The notes: generated by a model not told the origin, from the letters alone. 64,000 nt of DNA from Luteolibacter sp. LG18 (GCF_036322585.1 NZ_AP024600.1:1488001-1552000), one strand, 5' to 3'. Positions 26,237 to 35,301 are shown, counted from the first letter of the stretch. Translations and numbers: made by a program.

Positions 26237-26283
26237 TCTTCCTCTTCTCTGGGTTCTGGATTCTGGACTCTGGGTTCTCGGCC
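26237..26283 (+). repeat. Dispersed repeat family E, copy 1
   Basis: Reiterated TTCTGG/ATTCTGG/ACTCTGG units ending GGTTCTCGG, preceded by CTTCCTCTTCTC. Second copy at 35398. Confidence 0.75.
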
Positions 26284-26309
26284 TAGCCGTCCCGCTCACC
26301 TGACTCCCC

Positions 26310-26334
26310 CCGGTCATCTCGGCGTGACCCTACC
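26310..26334 (-). repeat. Dispersed repeat family F, single right arm
   Basis: CGGTCATCTCGGCGTGACCC followed by TACC, with no matching left arm nearby: a decayed half-element. Confidence 0.7.
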
Positions 26335-26340
26335 TCCCCC

Positions 26341-26378
26341 AAAAGCAAACCGGCGGCATCCCGAAGGATGACGCCGGT
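26341..26378 (-). terminator. Terminator of glnB
   Basis: On the minus strand, ACCGGCGTCATCC-TTCG-GGATGCCGCCGGT forms a 13-bp stem (one mismatch) closed by a stable UUCG loop, followed by TTTGCTTTT. Confidence 0.75.
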
Positions 26379-26404
26379 AGAGTTTCCAGCAAACGAACGG
26401 AAAA

Positions 26405-26776
<372 letters not shown>

Positions 26777-26780
26777 CTAT

Positions 26781-26797
26781 AGCAACGGGCGTGCCAA
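26781..26797 (-). promoter_or_regulatory. Sigma-54 (RpoN) promoter of glnB
   Basis: On the minus strand TTGGCACGCCCGTTGCT is an almost perfect -24/-12 promoter (TGGCACG-N4-TTGCT). It ends 28 bp before the glnB ATG, so transcription would start roughly 15-20 bp upstream of it. The perfect hairpin GTTGGA-AAA-TCCAAC (26804-26818) lies just upstream. Confidence 0.85.
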
Positions 26798-26995
26798 GTT
26801 GAGGTTGGAAAATCCAACAACACCGTTTTTCTTTTAACGATCCGGGAGCCCTTTGACGAGAGGAAATCCCGCCCGCCACAAGGGATGCGGCGGATTTTCC
26901 GATCCTCCGCGCGGATTCGCCCGCGGCCGCTCATGTGGGTTGCGCGCGGCCGAAAGATCATGCAGGTTCCACCCGTTAACCTCATCCTCTCCAAC

Positions 26996-27448
26996 ATGAA
27001 CAAACTGATCTTTTCCCTCGCTGCCGCCGTGCTCGCCCCGATCGCCATGGCGGAAGACGCCGCCAAGGTGGAGCTCACCGGCAACGACGCGATGCAGTTC
27101 AGCTCGAAGGCCTTCGAAGTGACCGCCGGCCAGAGCGTGAGCCTCACCTTCAAGCACATCGGCCAGCTGCCGAAGACCGCGATGGGCCACAACGTCGTCA
27201 TCCTCAAGGCCGGCACCGCCATCCCCGCCTTCGCCACCAAGGCCATGACCGCCAAGGACACCGACTACATCCCGGCGGACGCCGAGTCCAAGGCCCTCAT
27301 CATCGCCCACACCAAGACCATCGGCGGCGGCGAGTCGGACACCATCACCTTCACCGCCCCCACCGAAGCGGGTTCCTATCCCTTCCTCTGCACCTTCCCC
27401 GGCCACTTCGCCGTGATGCAGGGCGTGATGACCGTGAAGGCCAAGTAA
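26996..27448 (+). CDS. Azurin-type blue copper protein
   Basis: A 150-residue periplasmic cupredoxin that shuttles electrons. Signal peptide MNKLIFSLAAAVLAPIAMA. The copper ligands are His in TAMGHNVVIL, and Cys, His and Met in FLCTFPGHFAVMQG. Length and loop order match azurins. The open frame extends upstream, but the signal peptide fixes ATG 26996. The gene is divergent from glnB (243 bp between) and has its own terminator. Confidence 0.93.
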   Translation: MNKLIFSLAAAVLAPIAMAEDAAKVELTGNDAMQFSSKAFEVTAGQSVSLTFKHIGQLPKTAMGHNVVILKAGTAIPAFATKAMTAKDTDYIPADAESKALIIAHTKTIGGGESDTITFTAPTEAGSYPFLCTFPGHFAVMQGVMTVKAK

Positions 27449-27476
27449 GCCTTTCCGATCCGATTCCTTTTAAAAG

Positions 27477-27508
27477 CAGGCGGCTCCGGTGCACGGGGCC
27501 GCCTGTTT
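27477..27508 (+). terminator. Terminator of the azurin gene
   Basis: CAGGCGGC...GCCGCCTG, 8-bp stem with a 13-nt loop, then TTTTGTT. Confidence 0.8.
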
Positions 27509-27514
27509 TGTTAA

Positions 27515-27773
27515 GTAGCACAAGCATTCCTGCTTGTGGGTGGGAAGACTCGCGAAGTCCCTCGTTCGTCCAGTCCGCCCATGAGGATCTAGGGATCAGG
27601 TGCTGGGGGCCAGGGGGAATCGACATTCAGAAAGCCCCAACGGGGCGTCATGTGACAGCCCGGGGCAACGCCCCGGGTGGTGGAGTCGGAAGGAGTCGAG
27701 CCCCTCACCGGCGGACTGGACCTCCACGGAACTCCGCGAATCTTCCCACTCGCAAGTTGGAAACTTGCGCTAC
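27515..27773. repeat. Inverted repeat family G pair with inner hairpins
   Basis: Left arm 27515-27560 (GTAGCACAAGCATTCCTGCT...) and right arm 27728-27773 are imperfect inverted copies. Between them are small palindromes AGCCCCAACGGGGC and CCCGGGGC-AAC-GCCCCGGG (27659-27677). The right arm contributes the stop codon of the DUF2007 gene (TAG from GTAGCGC). No gene lies in the 320-bp gap. Confidence 0.7.
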
Positions 27774-28495
27774 TTCGCCTGCAGCGCCTGCCGGCCCGTC
27801 TCGCGGCCCATCGCATCGTAGCGGATGCAGGTGTCCCACGCGCCATTCCGGTCCAGGTCCTCCCACTTCGTCTCGAGGATCCCGTTCCTGTCGTAATCGT
27901 AGCGGAACAGCGGGAAGCCGCTGCCGCCCGGCTTGATGGTCGTGCTCACCGCCCGGCCGTTCTTCCACTGGCTCACCGAGTCGTAGCTGCCATCGAAATC
28001 CAGATCCTGCTCGGTGAGCGTCACCACCCCGTTCTCATAGGCTTCCTTCGCGTCCCACTTCCCGTCCGAGTTCTGGTCCAGGTAGCGGGCGGTCACCTGG
28101 CCCTTCGCATCGAGCTCCACCCGCTCATCGATCTTGCCGTCGTGCCGCCGGTCCTGGTCGACCTTGGAGCCACGCGGTCCGCTGCTCCGGTGGTTGAGCC
28201 CCGCCACGAACAAGCTGCCCACCGCCGCCGCCACGATCGTGAACACCAGCCAACCGGGCACCGCGTTCCGACGCTCGCGCCGGGTTTCCTCCACCGGCGG
28301 CACGCCCAGCACCTGCCGGGCCGCCGCCGCGTCCTCATCCGCCACCGCCAGCCGGATGCCGGAGGAGTTCAGCAAATAGGGCGCCGTGGAAGCCGTCGCC
28401 TCGTCCAGGATGTCCGCGGCGATGCCTTCGTTCTCGAGCTGGTTCTTCGCCAGCCACGCCTGCTCCAGCGTCGTGCACTCCTTGACCACCGTCAT
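27770..28495 (-). CDS. DUF2007-domain membrane protein with EF-hand-like repeats
   Basis: A 241-residue protein. The N-terminal 65 residues (MTVVKECTTLEQAWLAKNQL...GIRLAVADEDAAAARQVL) match the DUF2007 'putative prokaryotic signal transducing' domain. One TM helix (GWLVFTIVAAAVGSLFVAGL) follows a basic stretch. The periplasmic part has four calcium-loop-like repeats: DQNSDGKWDA, DLDFDGSYDS, DYDRNGILET and DLDRNGAWDT. It is probably the last gene of the mscL operon (37 bp gap). The stop codon lies inside a repeat arm, so its C-terminus may have been shaped by that insertion. Confidence 0.8.
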   Translation of the reverse strand: MTVVKECTTLEQAWLAKNQLENEGIAADILDEATASTAPYLLNSSGIRLAVADEDAAAARQVLGVPPVEETRRERRNAVPGWLVFTIVAAAVGSLFVAGLNHRSSGPRGSKVDQDRRHDGKIDERVELDAKGQVTARYLDQNSDGKWDAKEAYENGVVTLTEQDLDFDGSYDSVSQWKNGRAVSTTIKPGGSGFPLFRYDYDRNGILETKWEDLDRNGAWDTCIRYDAMGRETGRQALQAK

Positions 28496-28532
28496 GCGGC
28501 AGTCATCGCACGGGGGCGGCGTGGCCGAAACC

Positions 28533-29507
28533 TCAAACCGTGGCCGCGGCGCGGAAAGCCACCAGACCCTCGGCACCCATGTGGCGCACCAGCACCTCGT
28601 CCGGCGCCTGGCTCAGGTCCACCAGCACCAGCGCGTCGAGCACATTGGCGAAATCCGGGTCGACGTTGAACTCCAGCAGCGTGGCATTCAGCTTGAGATA
28701 CTGGCGCAGCAGCACCGGCACCCCCTTGCCATCCGGCTCCACCTGGGCGATCGCGGCGGAGACTTCCTCGATCGAGCCGAGACGGCTGCTGATCTCCTCG
28801 GATTCCAGGTCGATGGAATGATAGGGGTGGAACGGCTCCACGGTGCCGGTCAGGCCGCTATCGCGGCGGCTGCCGCGCATGAAGCGCACGATCAGCTCCT
28901 GCGAGATCGGCGAGTAATCGTTGGAAATGCTCACCGGCCCGAACAGGCGGGCGTAGCGCGGGTAGCGCGCCACGAACCGGCCGATGCCGCGCCACAGCAG
29001 GCCCAGCGGGTGGATCGAACGCTGGTATTCCGTGGCCACGAAGGAACGACCGAGCTCCAGCCCGGGCGTGAGGTGGTCCAGGAACGGCTGGCCGAGCTTG
29101 AAAAGGGTGGAGGTGTAGAGCCCCTCCGCGCCGAACTCCGCCAGCAGCGTGTCGGTGCGGCCCAGCCGGTAGGCACCGGCCACGGCCTGCGCCTCGCGGT
29201 CCCACAGGAAAAGGTGGAGGTAGGAGCGGTCGTAATGGTCGAGGTCCAGCGCCTTGCCGCTGCCCTCGCCCACGGCGCGGAACGCGATTTCACGGAGGCG
29301 GCCGATCTCGTGGAGGATCGCCGGGATGGCATCGGCATTCGCCAGATACACGTCGAAGCGCGCTTGGGAAACCAACGGACCGGTGGCGGCGAGACGCGCG
29401 ATCTCGTCCAGCACCAACGCGCGGTCGGCGGGAGCGGCGACGGGCACTTGCTGAGCGTCTGGGCCTCGTTCGCACGAGGACGTCTGATCTTGAGGCTGAG
29501 GGTTCAT
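28533..29507 (-). CDS. OlsB-like GNAT acyltransferase
   Basis: A 324-residue protein of the GNAT type that includes OlsB, which N-acylates ornithine or other amino acids with 3-hydroxyacyl-ACP to give lyso-aminolipids. AFRAVGEGSGKALDLDHYD, HLFLWDREAQAVAGAYRLG and LELGRSFVATEYQRSIHPLGLLWRGIGRF are the characteristic conserved blocks. The gene lies 117 bp downstream of an acyltransferase of OlsA/PlsC type, so the two probably make an aminolipid. Which amino acid is used cannot be told from the sequence. Confidence 0.8.
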   Translation of the reverse strand: MNPQPQDQTSSCERGPDAQQVPVAAPADRALVLDEIARLAATGPLVSQARFDVYLANADAIPAILHEIGRLREIAFRAVGEGSGKALDLDHYDRSYLHLFLWDREAQAVAGAYRLGRTDTLLAEFGAEGLYTSTLFKLGQPFLDHLTPGLELGRSFVATEYQRSIHPLGLLWRGIGRFVARYPRYARLFGPVSISNDYSPISQELIVRFMRGSRRDSGLTGTVEPFHPYHSIDLESEEISSRLGSIEEVSAAIAQVEPDGKGVPVLLRQYLKLNATLLEFNVDPDFANVLDALVLVDLSQAPDEVLVRHMGAEGLVAFRAAATV

Positions 29508-29624
29508 CGGGTGATGTACCGGGTTTCGTCTCGCGGGCAGGGCAGTGCCCGTGTTTGGGCCCGCCGTCAAGCGAAAGATGGTCGACCGGGAGGGCGAGTC
29601 CACCCGTCCGCGTCAACGGTTTCG

Positions 29625-30452
29625 TCACGGAAGCGGCACCGACTCCATCTTTCGTCGGAGCAGTTCCGTGGCATCCGCCGACCCTTGAATGTCAGCAATT
29701 TCGATCAAATCCCCGGCCCGGCAGACGACGCGGTGGCCACGCCGGGACAGGATCACACGCGGCAACAAGGCCGTCCGCACCAGCGGATGGATCGCCCCGG
29801 CTACGTGGAACCACGGGGGGTTCTCCCCGAAGAAACGCACCGGCAGCACCGGCACCCCGGCCTTCCGCGCCAGCGCCGCGATGTGGGGCGACCATGGCCC
29901 GTCCGCCACTTGCCCCAGATGCCGCCGCCAAGTGGAAACCTCGCCCGCCGGAAAGACCGCCAGCAGCCCGCCGCCGCGCAGGTGCTCCAGCGCCGCGCGC
30001 AGCGTCAGCGCGTTCTGCCGCGCCGCCGCCCGGTCACCCAGGATCGAAAGCGGCAGGAACCAATGGCCCACGCCCGGGGCCGCCGCCGCCATTTCATTGG
30101 CCAGAATCGTGAAATCCCGCCGCGCCCGCAGGCACAGCGCGATGAGCGTGAGCGCGTCCGCGCCGCCGAAGGGGTGGTTCGCCACCACGATCGCCCCGCC
30201 CGTGGCCGGGATCGCCTCGACCACGCCCGCCGCATCCGGAGTCAGCCCGAACTGCCTCAGCACGTCCTCCGCCGGGTCCTCATGCCGCGAGGCATCCAGG
30301 AACGCCTGCCGGGACCGCCGGATACCCAGCACCGACTCCAGCAGCCCCCGCGCCGTGGCCCGCCAACCTCCCCCCGCCAGCGCCGGGAGGGCATCCTCCA
30401 CGGCCATGAAACGATCCGGATTCGGGGTAGGGGAGGGTGCGGGTGTGTCCAA
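29625..30452 (-). CDS. PlsC/OlsA-type lysophospholipid acyltransferase
   Basis: A 275-residue acyltransferase. IVVANHPFGGADALTLI is the catalytic H(X)4D block, GGLLAVFPAGEVSTW the glycerol-phosphate binding block, and VPVLPVRFFGENP a late block. It would attach the second acyl chain to lysophosphatidate or to a lyso-aminolipid made by the GNAT downstream. The start is uncertain: TTG 30452 lies 15 bp after mscL; ATG 30407 is the alternative. An N-terminal segment (RFMAVEDALPALAGG) resembles the lead helix of OlsA-like proteins. Confidence 0.82.
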   Translation of the reverse strand: MDTPAPSPTPNPDRFMAVEDALPALAGGGWRATARGLLESVLGIRRSRQAFLDASRHEDPAEDVLRQFGLTPDAAGVVEAIPATGGAIVVANHPFGGADALTLIALCLRARRDFTILANEMAAAAPGVGHWFLPLSILGDRAAARQNALTLRAALEHLRGGGLLAVFPAGEVSTWRRHLGQVADGPWSPHIAALARKAGVPVLPVRFFGENPPWFHVAGAIHPLVRTALLPRVILSRRGHRVVCRAGDLIEIADIQGSADATELLRRKMESVPLP

Positions 30453-30467
30453 GTCGTGTGGCCGGGT

Positions 30468-30845
30468 TCAGGCCTTGTTCTTGAGGAGATCCCGGATTTC
30501 GGCAAGCAGCTTCACATCCGCCGGCAGTTCCGGCTCCGGCGCGCCCGGCTCCTCCGCCTTCTTCTCCATGCGCTTCTTCAGGTTGTTCATCGGCTTGATG
30601 AAGATGAAAAACAGGATCGCGCCCACGATGATCAGCGAGAGCGCCGAATTGATCACCACCCCCAGGTCGAAGATCCACAGCTTCAGCGACACGTCCGGCT
30701 TGCCGCCCACCGCGTTGATCAACGGGTTGATGATCCCGGTCGTGAAGGCCTTCACCACATCGCCGAACGCCGCGCCGATCAGCACGCCCACCGCGAGGTC
30801 GATCGCATTGCCCTTGAGGATGAACTCTCTGAATTCCTTTAGCAT
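30468..30845 (-). CDS. mscL: Large-conductance mechanosensitive channel
   Basis: A 125-residue MscL that opens on hypo-osmotic shock. MLKEFREFILKGNAIDLAVG with the pore-lining helix TM1, the periplasmic loop, TM2 (INSALSLIIVGAILFFIFI) and the charged C-terminal bundle (EIRDLLKNKA) are all typical. It is the first gene of a minus-strand operon with acyltransferase, GNAT and DUF2007 genes, a lipid/envelope context. Confidence 0.96.
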   Translation of the reverse strand: MLKEFREFILKGNAIDLAVGVLIGAAFGDVVKAFTTGIINPLINAVGGKPDVSLKLWIFDLGVVINSALSLIIVGAILFFIFIKPMNNLKKRMEKKAEEPGAPEPELPADVKLLAEIRDLLKNKA

Positions 30846-30955
30846 GGTTGGAAGGGGTTGAAATCAACCCACCATCCCACATGCGACCCTGTTTCCAAGC
30901 CGATTCTAACCGGAGACTTGAGAAGCGGAGGAGCCTCGGCTTCACTCCGGATGCC

Positions 30956-31819
30956 ATGAAAATTCTCGCCTGTCTTTCCGTCATTACCCTCGCCACCACG
31001 CTCGTGTCCTGCAAGGACGGCAAGTCCGGTGCCGCCGCCAGCAACACCGTGGTGCTGGCCACGGCCGACGGCCTGCCGAAGACCGGCGCGAAGTTCACCA
31101 CCAGCCGCACCATGGCCGTAAAGGAAGGCAGCGTGAAGATCAGCGCCGGCGGCCAGAACATGGACGGCACCATGAACCTCTCCGATTCGGAAACCGAGGA
31201 CGTCGAGATCGCCGCTCCGGACAAGATCAAGGTCACCGTCACCGCCGGGGAGAAGGTCCAGGCCATGAAGCTCAACGGCCAGGAGCTCCCGAACGAACCC
31301 GTCCCGCCGCAGCTCCTCAAGGCCCCCGTCACCTTCACCAAGGCCGCGGGCAAATGGACCGGCGCGCTCGACACCGGTACCCCCACCGATGTCCAGAAGG
31401 CCGAAATCGCCAAACGCGAGCGCAAGTTCACCCAGGCCGCGAACGCCGCCATGTACGGCACCGCCCCACGCAAGGTCGGCGAGACCTGGAGCGTCGACGC
31501 CGCCCGCATTTCATTCGCCGAGGGCACCAATGACGTCAAAGGCAGCGTGACCCTCACCTTCAAGGGCATCGAGGACCACGGCGGCCGGAAGTGCGCCCGC
31601 CTCGAAGGTCCGATGGAGTTCAGCGGCAAGACCGATGCCGACAAGGGCGGCCAGGACCTCACCATGAAGGGCGACATCGTCGTGCTCCGCGCCATCGACG
31701 AAATGGTGGACCTCCAGACCACCTTCAAGGGCCGCATGGAAATGAAAGGCACCATCCCCGGCGGCAGCATGGCGATGGAGGGCTCCGTCTCCGTCGACGA
31801 GCACACCGAGCTGAAGTGA
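30956..31819 (+). CDS. Secreted lipoprotein, tandem paralog 1
   Basis: A 287-residue lipoprotein: MKILACLSVITLATTLVSC with lipobox LVSC. It shares blocks with the next two genes: MYGTAPRKVGETWSVDAA, GSVTLTFKGIEDHGGRKCARL and MEMKGTIPGGSMAMEGS. The repeats of strands suggest a beta-barrel-like or beta-sandwich fold. Family unknown to me. It is the only copy with a lipid anchor and the most diverged of the three. Confidence 0.8.
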   Translation: MKILACLSVITLATTLVSCKDGKSGAAASNTVVLATADGLPKTGAKFTTSRTMAVKEGSVKISAGGQNMDGTMNLSDSETEDVEIAAPDKIKVTVTAGEKVQAMKLNGQELPNEPVPPQLLKAPVTFTKAAGKWTGALDTGTPTDVQKAEIAKRERKFTQAANAAMYGTAPRKVGETWSVDAARISFAEGTNDVKGSVTLTFKGIEDHGGRKCARLEGPMEFSGKTDADKGGQDLTMKGDIVVLRAIDEMVDLQTTFKGRMEMKGTIPGGSMAMEGSVSVDEHTELK

Positions 31820-31916
31820 GGGCCCGTGGCCCATTCACGTTCGGTCGGTTAGGTGCCATCGCCGCCACCATTGGACGCTTGATCCGGCCGGGAAAATATC
31901 CATAGGCTGGAGGGCT

Positions 31917-32759
31917 ATGAAAATCACCAACCAGCTTCTCACCCTCGCGGCCTGTACCGTCCTCGCCGCCACCGCTTCCGCCGCGGACGAAACCTACGTC
32001 CTCGCCAAGAAGGACCACACGCCCAAGGCCGGCAGCAAGCACGTCGAGTCCAAGAAAATGGCGATGAAGAACGGCACCCTCAAGGTGAAGGCCGGCGAGC
32101 AGGCCATGGAAGGCACCTGCGCCATCACCGAAACCGAGACCGAAGCCGTCGAATACGTCTCCGCGGACAAGGTGAAGCGCCTCATGACCGTCGGCGAGAA
32201 GAGTCAGAAGATGACGATGAACGGCCAGGAGCTCCCGGACGAACCGCATCCGAACCCGCTCCTGAAAGTCCCCGTGACTCTCACCAAGGCCGATGGCGAG
32301 TGGACCGCCACCCTCGACGACGGCAAGGAACCCACCGACGAACAGGAAACGGCCCTCTCCAAGCACGAGAAGAACATGGACAAAAGCGAGTCCGTGACCA
32401 TGTACGGCACCGAGCCCCGCAAGGTGGGGGACACGTGGACGGTGAAGGCCGCCGACATGCCCTTCGCCCAGGACCAAGAGGACACCGAAGGCAGCGTCAA
32501 GCTCACCTTCAAGGCCGTGGAGGACTACCAGGGCAAGAAGTGCGCCCACCTCGAAGGCCCGATGGAAATCAAGGGCAAGTCCGCGGAAGGCCAGAGCATC
32601 TCGCTGAAGGGCAATGTCATCGTCTACCGCTCGATCGAGGATCTGGTCGACCTCAAGGTAAGCCTCGACGGCAAGATGGAAATGAGCGGCGACATCCCCA
32701 ATGGCTCGATGAGCATGAACGGCGACATGACCATGGAATTCTCCACCAAGGTGGAGTAA
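31917..32759 (+). CDS. Secreted protein, tandem paralog 2
   Basis: A 280-residue protein with cleavable signal peptide MKITNQLLTLAACTVLAATASA. Very close to paralog 3: MTMNGQELPDEPHPNPLL, MYGTEPRKVGDTW, LTFKAVEDYQGKKCAHLEG and MEMSGDIPNGSMSMNGD. A GGAG-type ribosome site precedes the ATG. Function unknown. Confidence 0.82.
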   Translation: MKITNQLLTLAACTVLAATASAADETYVLAKKDHTPKAGSKHVESKKMAMKNGTLKVKAGEQAMEGTCAITETETEAVEYVSADKVKRLMTVGEKSQKMTMNGQELPDEPHPNPLLKVPVTLTKADGEWTATLDDGKEPTDEQETALSKHEKNMDKSESVTMYGTEPRKVGDTWTVKAADMPFAQDQEDTEGSVKLTFKAVEDYQGKKCAHLEGPMEIKGKSAEGQSISLKGNVIVYRSIEDLVDLKVSLDGKMEMSGDIPNGSMSMNGDMTMEFSTKVE

Positions 32760-32894
32760 GGCACCCAAGGAGTGGCGGATTTCGATCCGCCATGCCTCCA
32801 GCGACGTCCATCGCTCCGGCACCCTCGGTTCCCGCGGAACCCGGTCGTCGCGAAGCGCATGGACGTCCGCCTCCGCTCCACGCCCACCGCGGGC

Positions 32895-32924
32895 TTGATA
32901 TACGAATGGAGCACGGCATATCTA
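32895..32924 (+). promoter_or_regulatory. Candidate promoter of paralog 3, nearly leaderless
   Basis: TTGATA (32895-32900) and TATCTA (32919-32924), 18 bp apart; the ATG at 32932 follows 7 bp later. Confidence 0.35.
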
Positions 32925-32931
32925 GGCGGCC

Positions 32932-33777
32932 ATGCGATTCACCAATCCGATCCTCACCCTCGCGGCGTCCGCCGCCCTCGTTTCGCTTTCGTCCGCCGCG
33001 GATGAGACTTACATCCTCGCGAAGAAGGACGACATGCCCAAGCCCGGCACGAAGCTCATCCACTCCCGCCTGATGGCCATGAAGAAGGGCACCGTGAAGG
33101 TGAAGGTGGGCGACCAAGCGCTCCAGGGCACCTGTGAAATGATCGAAACCGAAACCGAACACGTCGAACACGTGTCCGCGGAGAAGATCAAGCGCCTCCT
33201 CACCGCGGCGGAGAAATCCGAGAAGATGACGATGAATGGCCAGGAGCGGCCGCACGAGGCCGAGCCCAACCCACTGCTCAACGTGCCCGTGACCCTCTCC
33301 AAGGCCGATGGCGAGTGGACTGCCACCATCGACGGCGGCAAGGAGCCCACCGCGGCGCAGGAAAAGGAGCTGAGCAGGAAGGAGAAGGCGATGAGGAAGG
33401 ACGAGGATGTCGACATGTACGGCACCGTCCCGCGCAAGGTGGGGGACTCCTGGGAAGTGGATGCCTCCAAGGCCCTGCCATTCTCTGAAGACGAAAAGGA
33501 CACCCAGGGAACCCTCAAGCTCACCTTCAAGGCCGTGGAGGAATTCCAAGGCAAGAAGTGCGCCCGTCTCGAAGGCGCGATGGAAATGACCGGCAAGACG
33601 AATCAGGGCCAGAACATCACGATGAAGGGGAATGTCATCGTCTTCCGCTCGATCGAAGACCGCGAGGATCTGAAGGTGACCATCACCGGCACCATGGGCA
33701 TGAGCGGCGAGATTCCGAACGGCTCGATGAGCATGGATGGCGACCTGACCATGGAGCTGACCACCAAGATGGAGTGA
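32932..33777 (+). CDS. Secreted protein, tandem paralog 3
   Basis: A 281-residue protein with signal peptide MRFTNPILTLAASAALVSLSSA. It is nearly collinear with paralog 2 over its full length (VETETEHVEHV against ETETEAVEYV; FKAVEEFQGKKCARLEGAME). It has its own candidate promoter, so the three paralogs may be regulated separately. A family-F half-repeat follows the stop codon. Confidence 0.82.
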   Translation: MRFTNPILTLAASAALVSLSSAADETYILAKKDDMPKPGTKLIHSRLMAMKKGTVKVKVGDQALQGTCEMIETETEHVEHVSAEKIKRLLTAAEKSEKMTMNGQERPHEAEPNPLLNVPVTLSKADGEWTATIDGGKEPTAAQEKELSRKEKAMRKDEDVDMYGTVPRKVGDSWEVDASKALPFSEDEKDTQGTLKLTFKAVEEFQGKKCARLEGAMEMTGKTNQGQNITMKGNVIVFRSIEDREDLKVTITGTMGMSGEIPNGSMSMDGDLTMELTTKME

Positions 33778-33800
33778 GCCCTTCCGGGCACGCCCGCGAA

Positions 33801-33831
33801 GGTAGGGTTGCACACGCCGGGGCGACCCTGC
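33801..33831 (+). repeat. Dispersed repeat family F, single left arm
   Basis: GGTAGGGTTGCACACGCCGG followed by GGCGACCCTGCC, lacking its right arm. Confidence 0.65.
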
Positions 33832-33849
33832 CTTCGCCGCTCCTTGGCC

Positions 33850-35301
33850 TCACAACTCCAGCAGCCCGTCCGCCCAGATGGCGTAGCCCTTCTCCGTCGG
33901 GTGGGTGCCATCCGACATCAGCTCCACCGGCAGCGTGCCGTCCGGTTGCAGGAACTTCGCGCCGAGATCGAGGAAGGTCACGCCGGGGACATTGCCCCAT
34001 TGGGCCTTCAGCAGCGCGTTGAGCTCCGCGATGAGCTTCCGCCGCGGTGAGTCCGCCGCCTTGTCCCGCGGGAACACGCCCATCAGCACGATCTTCGAGG
34101 AGGGCGATTTCGACCGCACCCGCAGGATCACCTCGCGGATGCCCTCCGCCACCTCCGCCGGGGTATTCGCCCGCGCGTTCTTGGTGCCGGAGAAATTGTT
34201 GGTGCCGATGTTGATCACCACGCGTTCCGGATGCAGGCCGTCGAACTCGCCGTGGTCCAGCCGCCACAGCACGTTCTGGGTGCGGTCCCAGCCGAAGCCG
34301 AGGTTCAGCGTCTTCTTCCCGTCGAAGGCGCGCTCCCATGCCTGCGGCCCACGTGCCTTCGCGCCCGGGCTCTGCGGCTGGCCGCCCCAGAAGTGCGTGA
34401 TCGAGTCCCCGATCAACACCACCTGCGGGTCGAGCCCTTCCTTCGCCTTCAGGATGTCCTCGTGGCGCTTGAACCAGTCGTAGGAATCGCTCTCCAATTT
34501 CGACACCGGCACCACCGCGTTGTTCGCGGGCGTAGGCTCCTTCGGCGTGTCCCCCATCAGGGCGGAAAGCGTCGGCTCCATCGCCTTCGCCCACGCCAGC
34601 GCGCCTGCCGGACCGGGGTGCAACAGGTCGGGCGCCAGCGCCGGATCGACGGTGCCGTCCGGCTTCAGGAACACGTGGTTCACATCGAGGAAGAACACGT
34701 CCTTGCCGTCCGCCAGCTTCGCCACCAGCTCGCCCGCCCGCAAGTTCGCCGCGAACCGCTTCTCCGCGCTGCCGCGCTCGCTGCCGTCCGGCTTCTTGTA
34801 AACGTTGGTGCGCGGGAAGATCCGCAGCAGCAGGATCTTCGATTGCGGGCACTTCTCCCGCAGCAGCTTCACGATCGCCGAGACGCCCTGCGCCACCTGC
34901 TCCGGCGTGTGGACCACCGGGTAGTTCGCGTCATCGGTGTTGTTGGTGCCGATCAGCAGCGTCACCGCCTTCGGCGACTGCCCTTCCAGCTCACCGTTCT
35001 GGAGGTTCCACAGCGTGTTCTCGGTGCGGCCGCCGCTGTAACCGAGGTCGATCGCATTCCGCGGCGCGAAGAACTGCTCCCACACCGCCTTGTACTCCGG
35101 CTTCTCGAAATTGTGCGTGATCGAGTCCCCGATCATCAGCAGGTCATACTTCTTCGCCCGGATCTGCTCCACCTTCTGCTGGTGGCGTTTCTCCATCCCC
35201 CTCTGCGGCACCGGAAACACCGGCGAACCGGGGGCGTCCTGGGCGCGGGCCACGGCCCCGCACAGCATGAGCGACAAGACGGCAATCGAACGAAATGACA
35301 T
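33850..35301 (-). CDS. Secreted tandem SGNH hydrolase
   Basis: A 483-residue protein with signal peptide MSFRSIAVLSLMLCGAVARA. Two complete SGNH/GDSL lipase-type domains follow. Domain 1: IGDSITHNF (nucleophile Ser60), GYSGGRTENT, LIGTNN and DLLHPG. Domain 2: IGDSITHFW (Ser300), GFGWDRTQNV, NIGTNNFSG and SDGTHP. Each has the Ser, Gly, Asn and His blocks of acetylxylan/platelet-activating-factor acetylhydrolase-like esterases, so both should be active. It may remove acetyl groups from polysaccharides. Confidence 0.88.
   Translation of the reverse strand: MSFRSIAVLSLMLCGAVARAQDAPGSPVFPVPQRGMEKRHQQKVEQIRAKKYDLLMIGDSITHNFEKPEYKAVWEQFFAPRNAIDLGYSGGRTENTLWNLQNGELEGQSPKAVTLLIGTNNTDDANYPVVHTPEQVAQGVSAIVKLLREKCPQSKILLLRIFPRTNVYKKPDGSERGSAEKRFAANLRAGELVAKLADGKDVFFLDVNHVFLKPDGTVDPALAPDLLHPGPAGALAWAKAMEPTLSALMGDTPKEPTPANNAVVPVSKLESDSYDWFKRHEDILKAKEGLDPQVVLIGDSITHFWGGQPQSPGAKARGPQAWERAFDGKKTLNLGFGWDRTQNVLWRLDHGEFDGLHPERVVINIGTNNFSGTKNARANTPAEVAEGIREVILRVRSKSPSSKIVLMGVFPRDKAADSPRRKLIAELNALLKAQWGNVPGVTFLDLGAKFLQPDGTLPVELMSDGTHPTEKGYAIWADGLLEL

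Larger units (their letters stand above)
26097..26340. other. Intergenic region built from repeats
   Basis: No gene seen. It holds a family-C unit (26098), a family-E unit (26237) and half of a family-F element (26310). Confidence 0.7.

Noticed and set aside
28386..30842. An 818-residue plus-strand frame opposite the mscL operon
   Set aside because: Antisense shadow; the minus strand carries four genes with clear family motifs.
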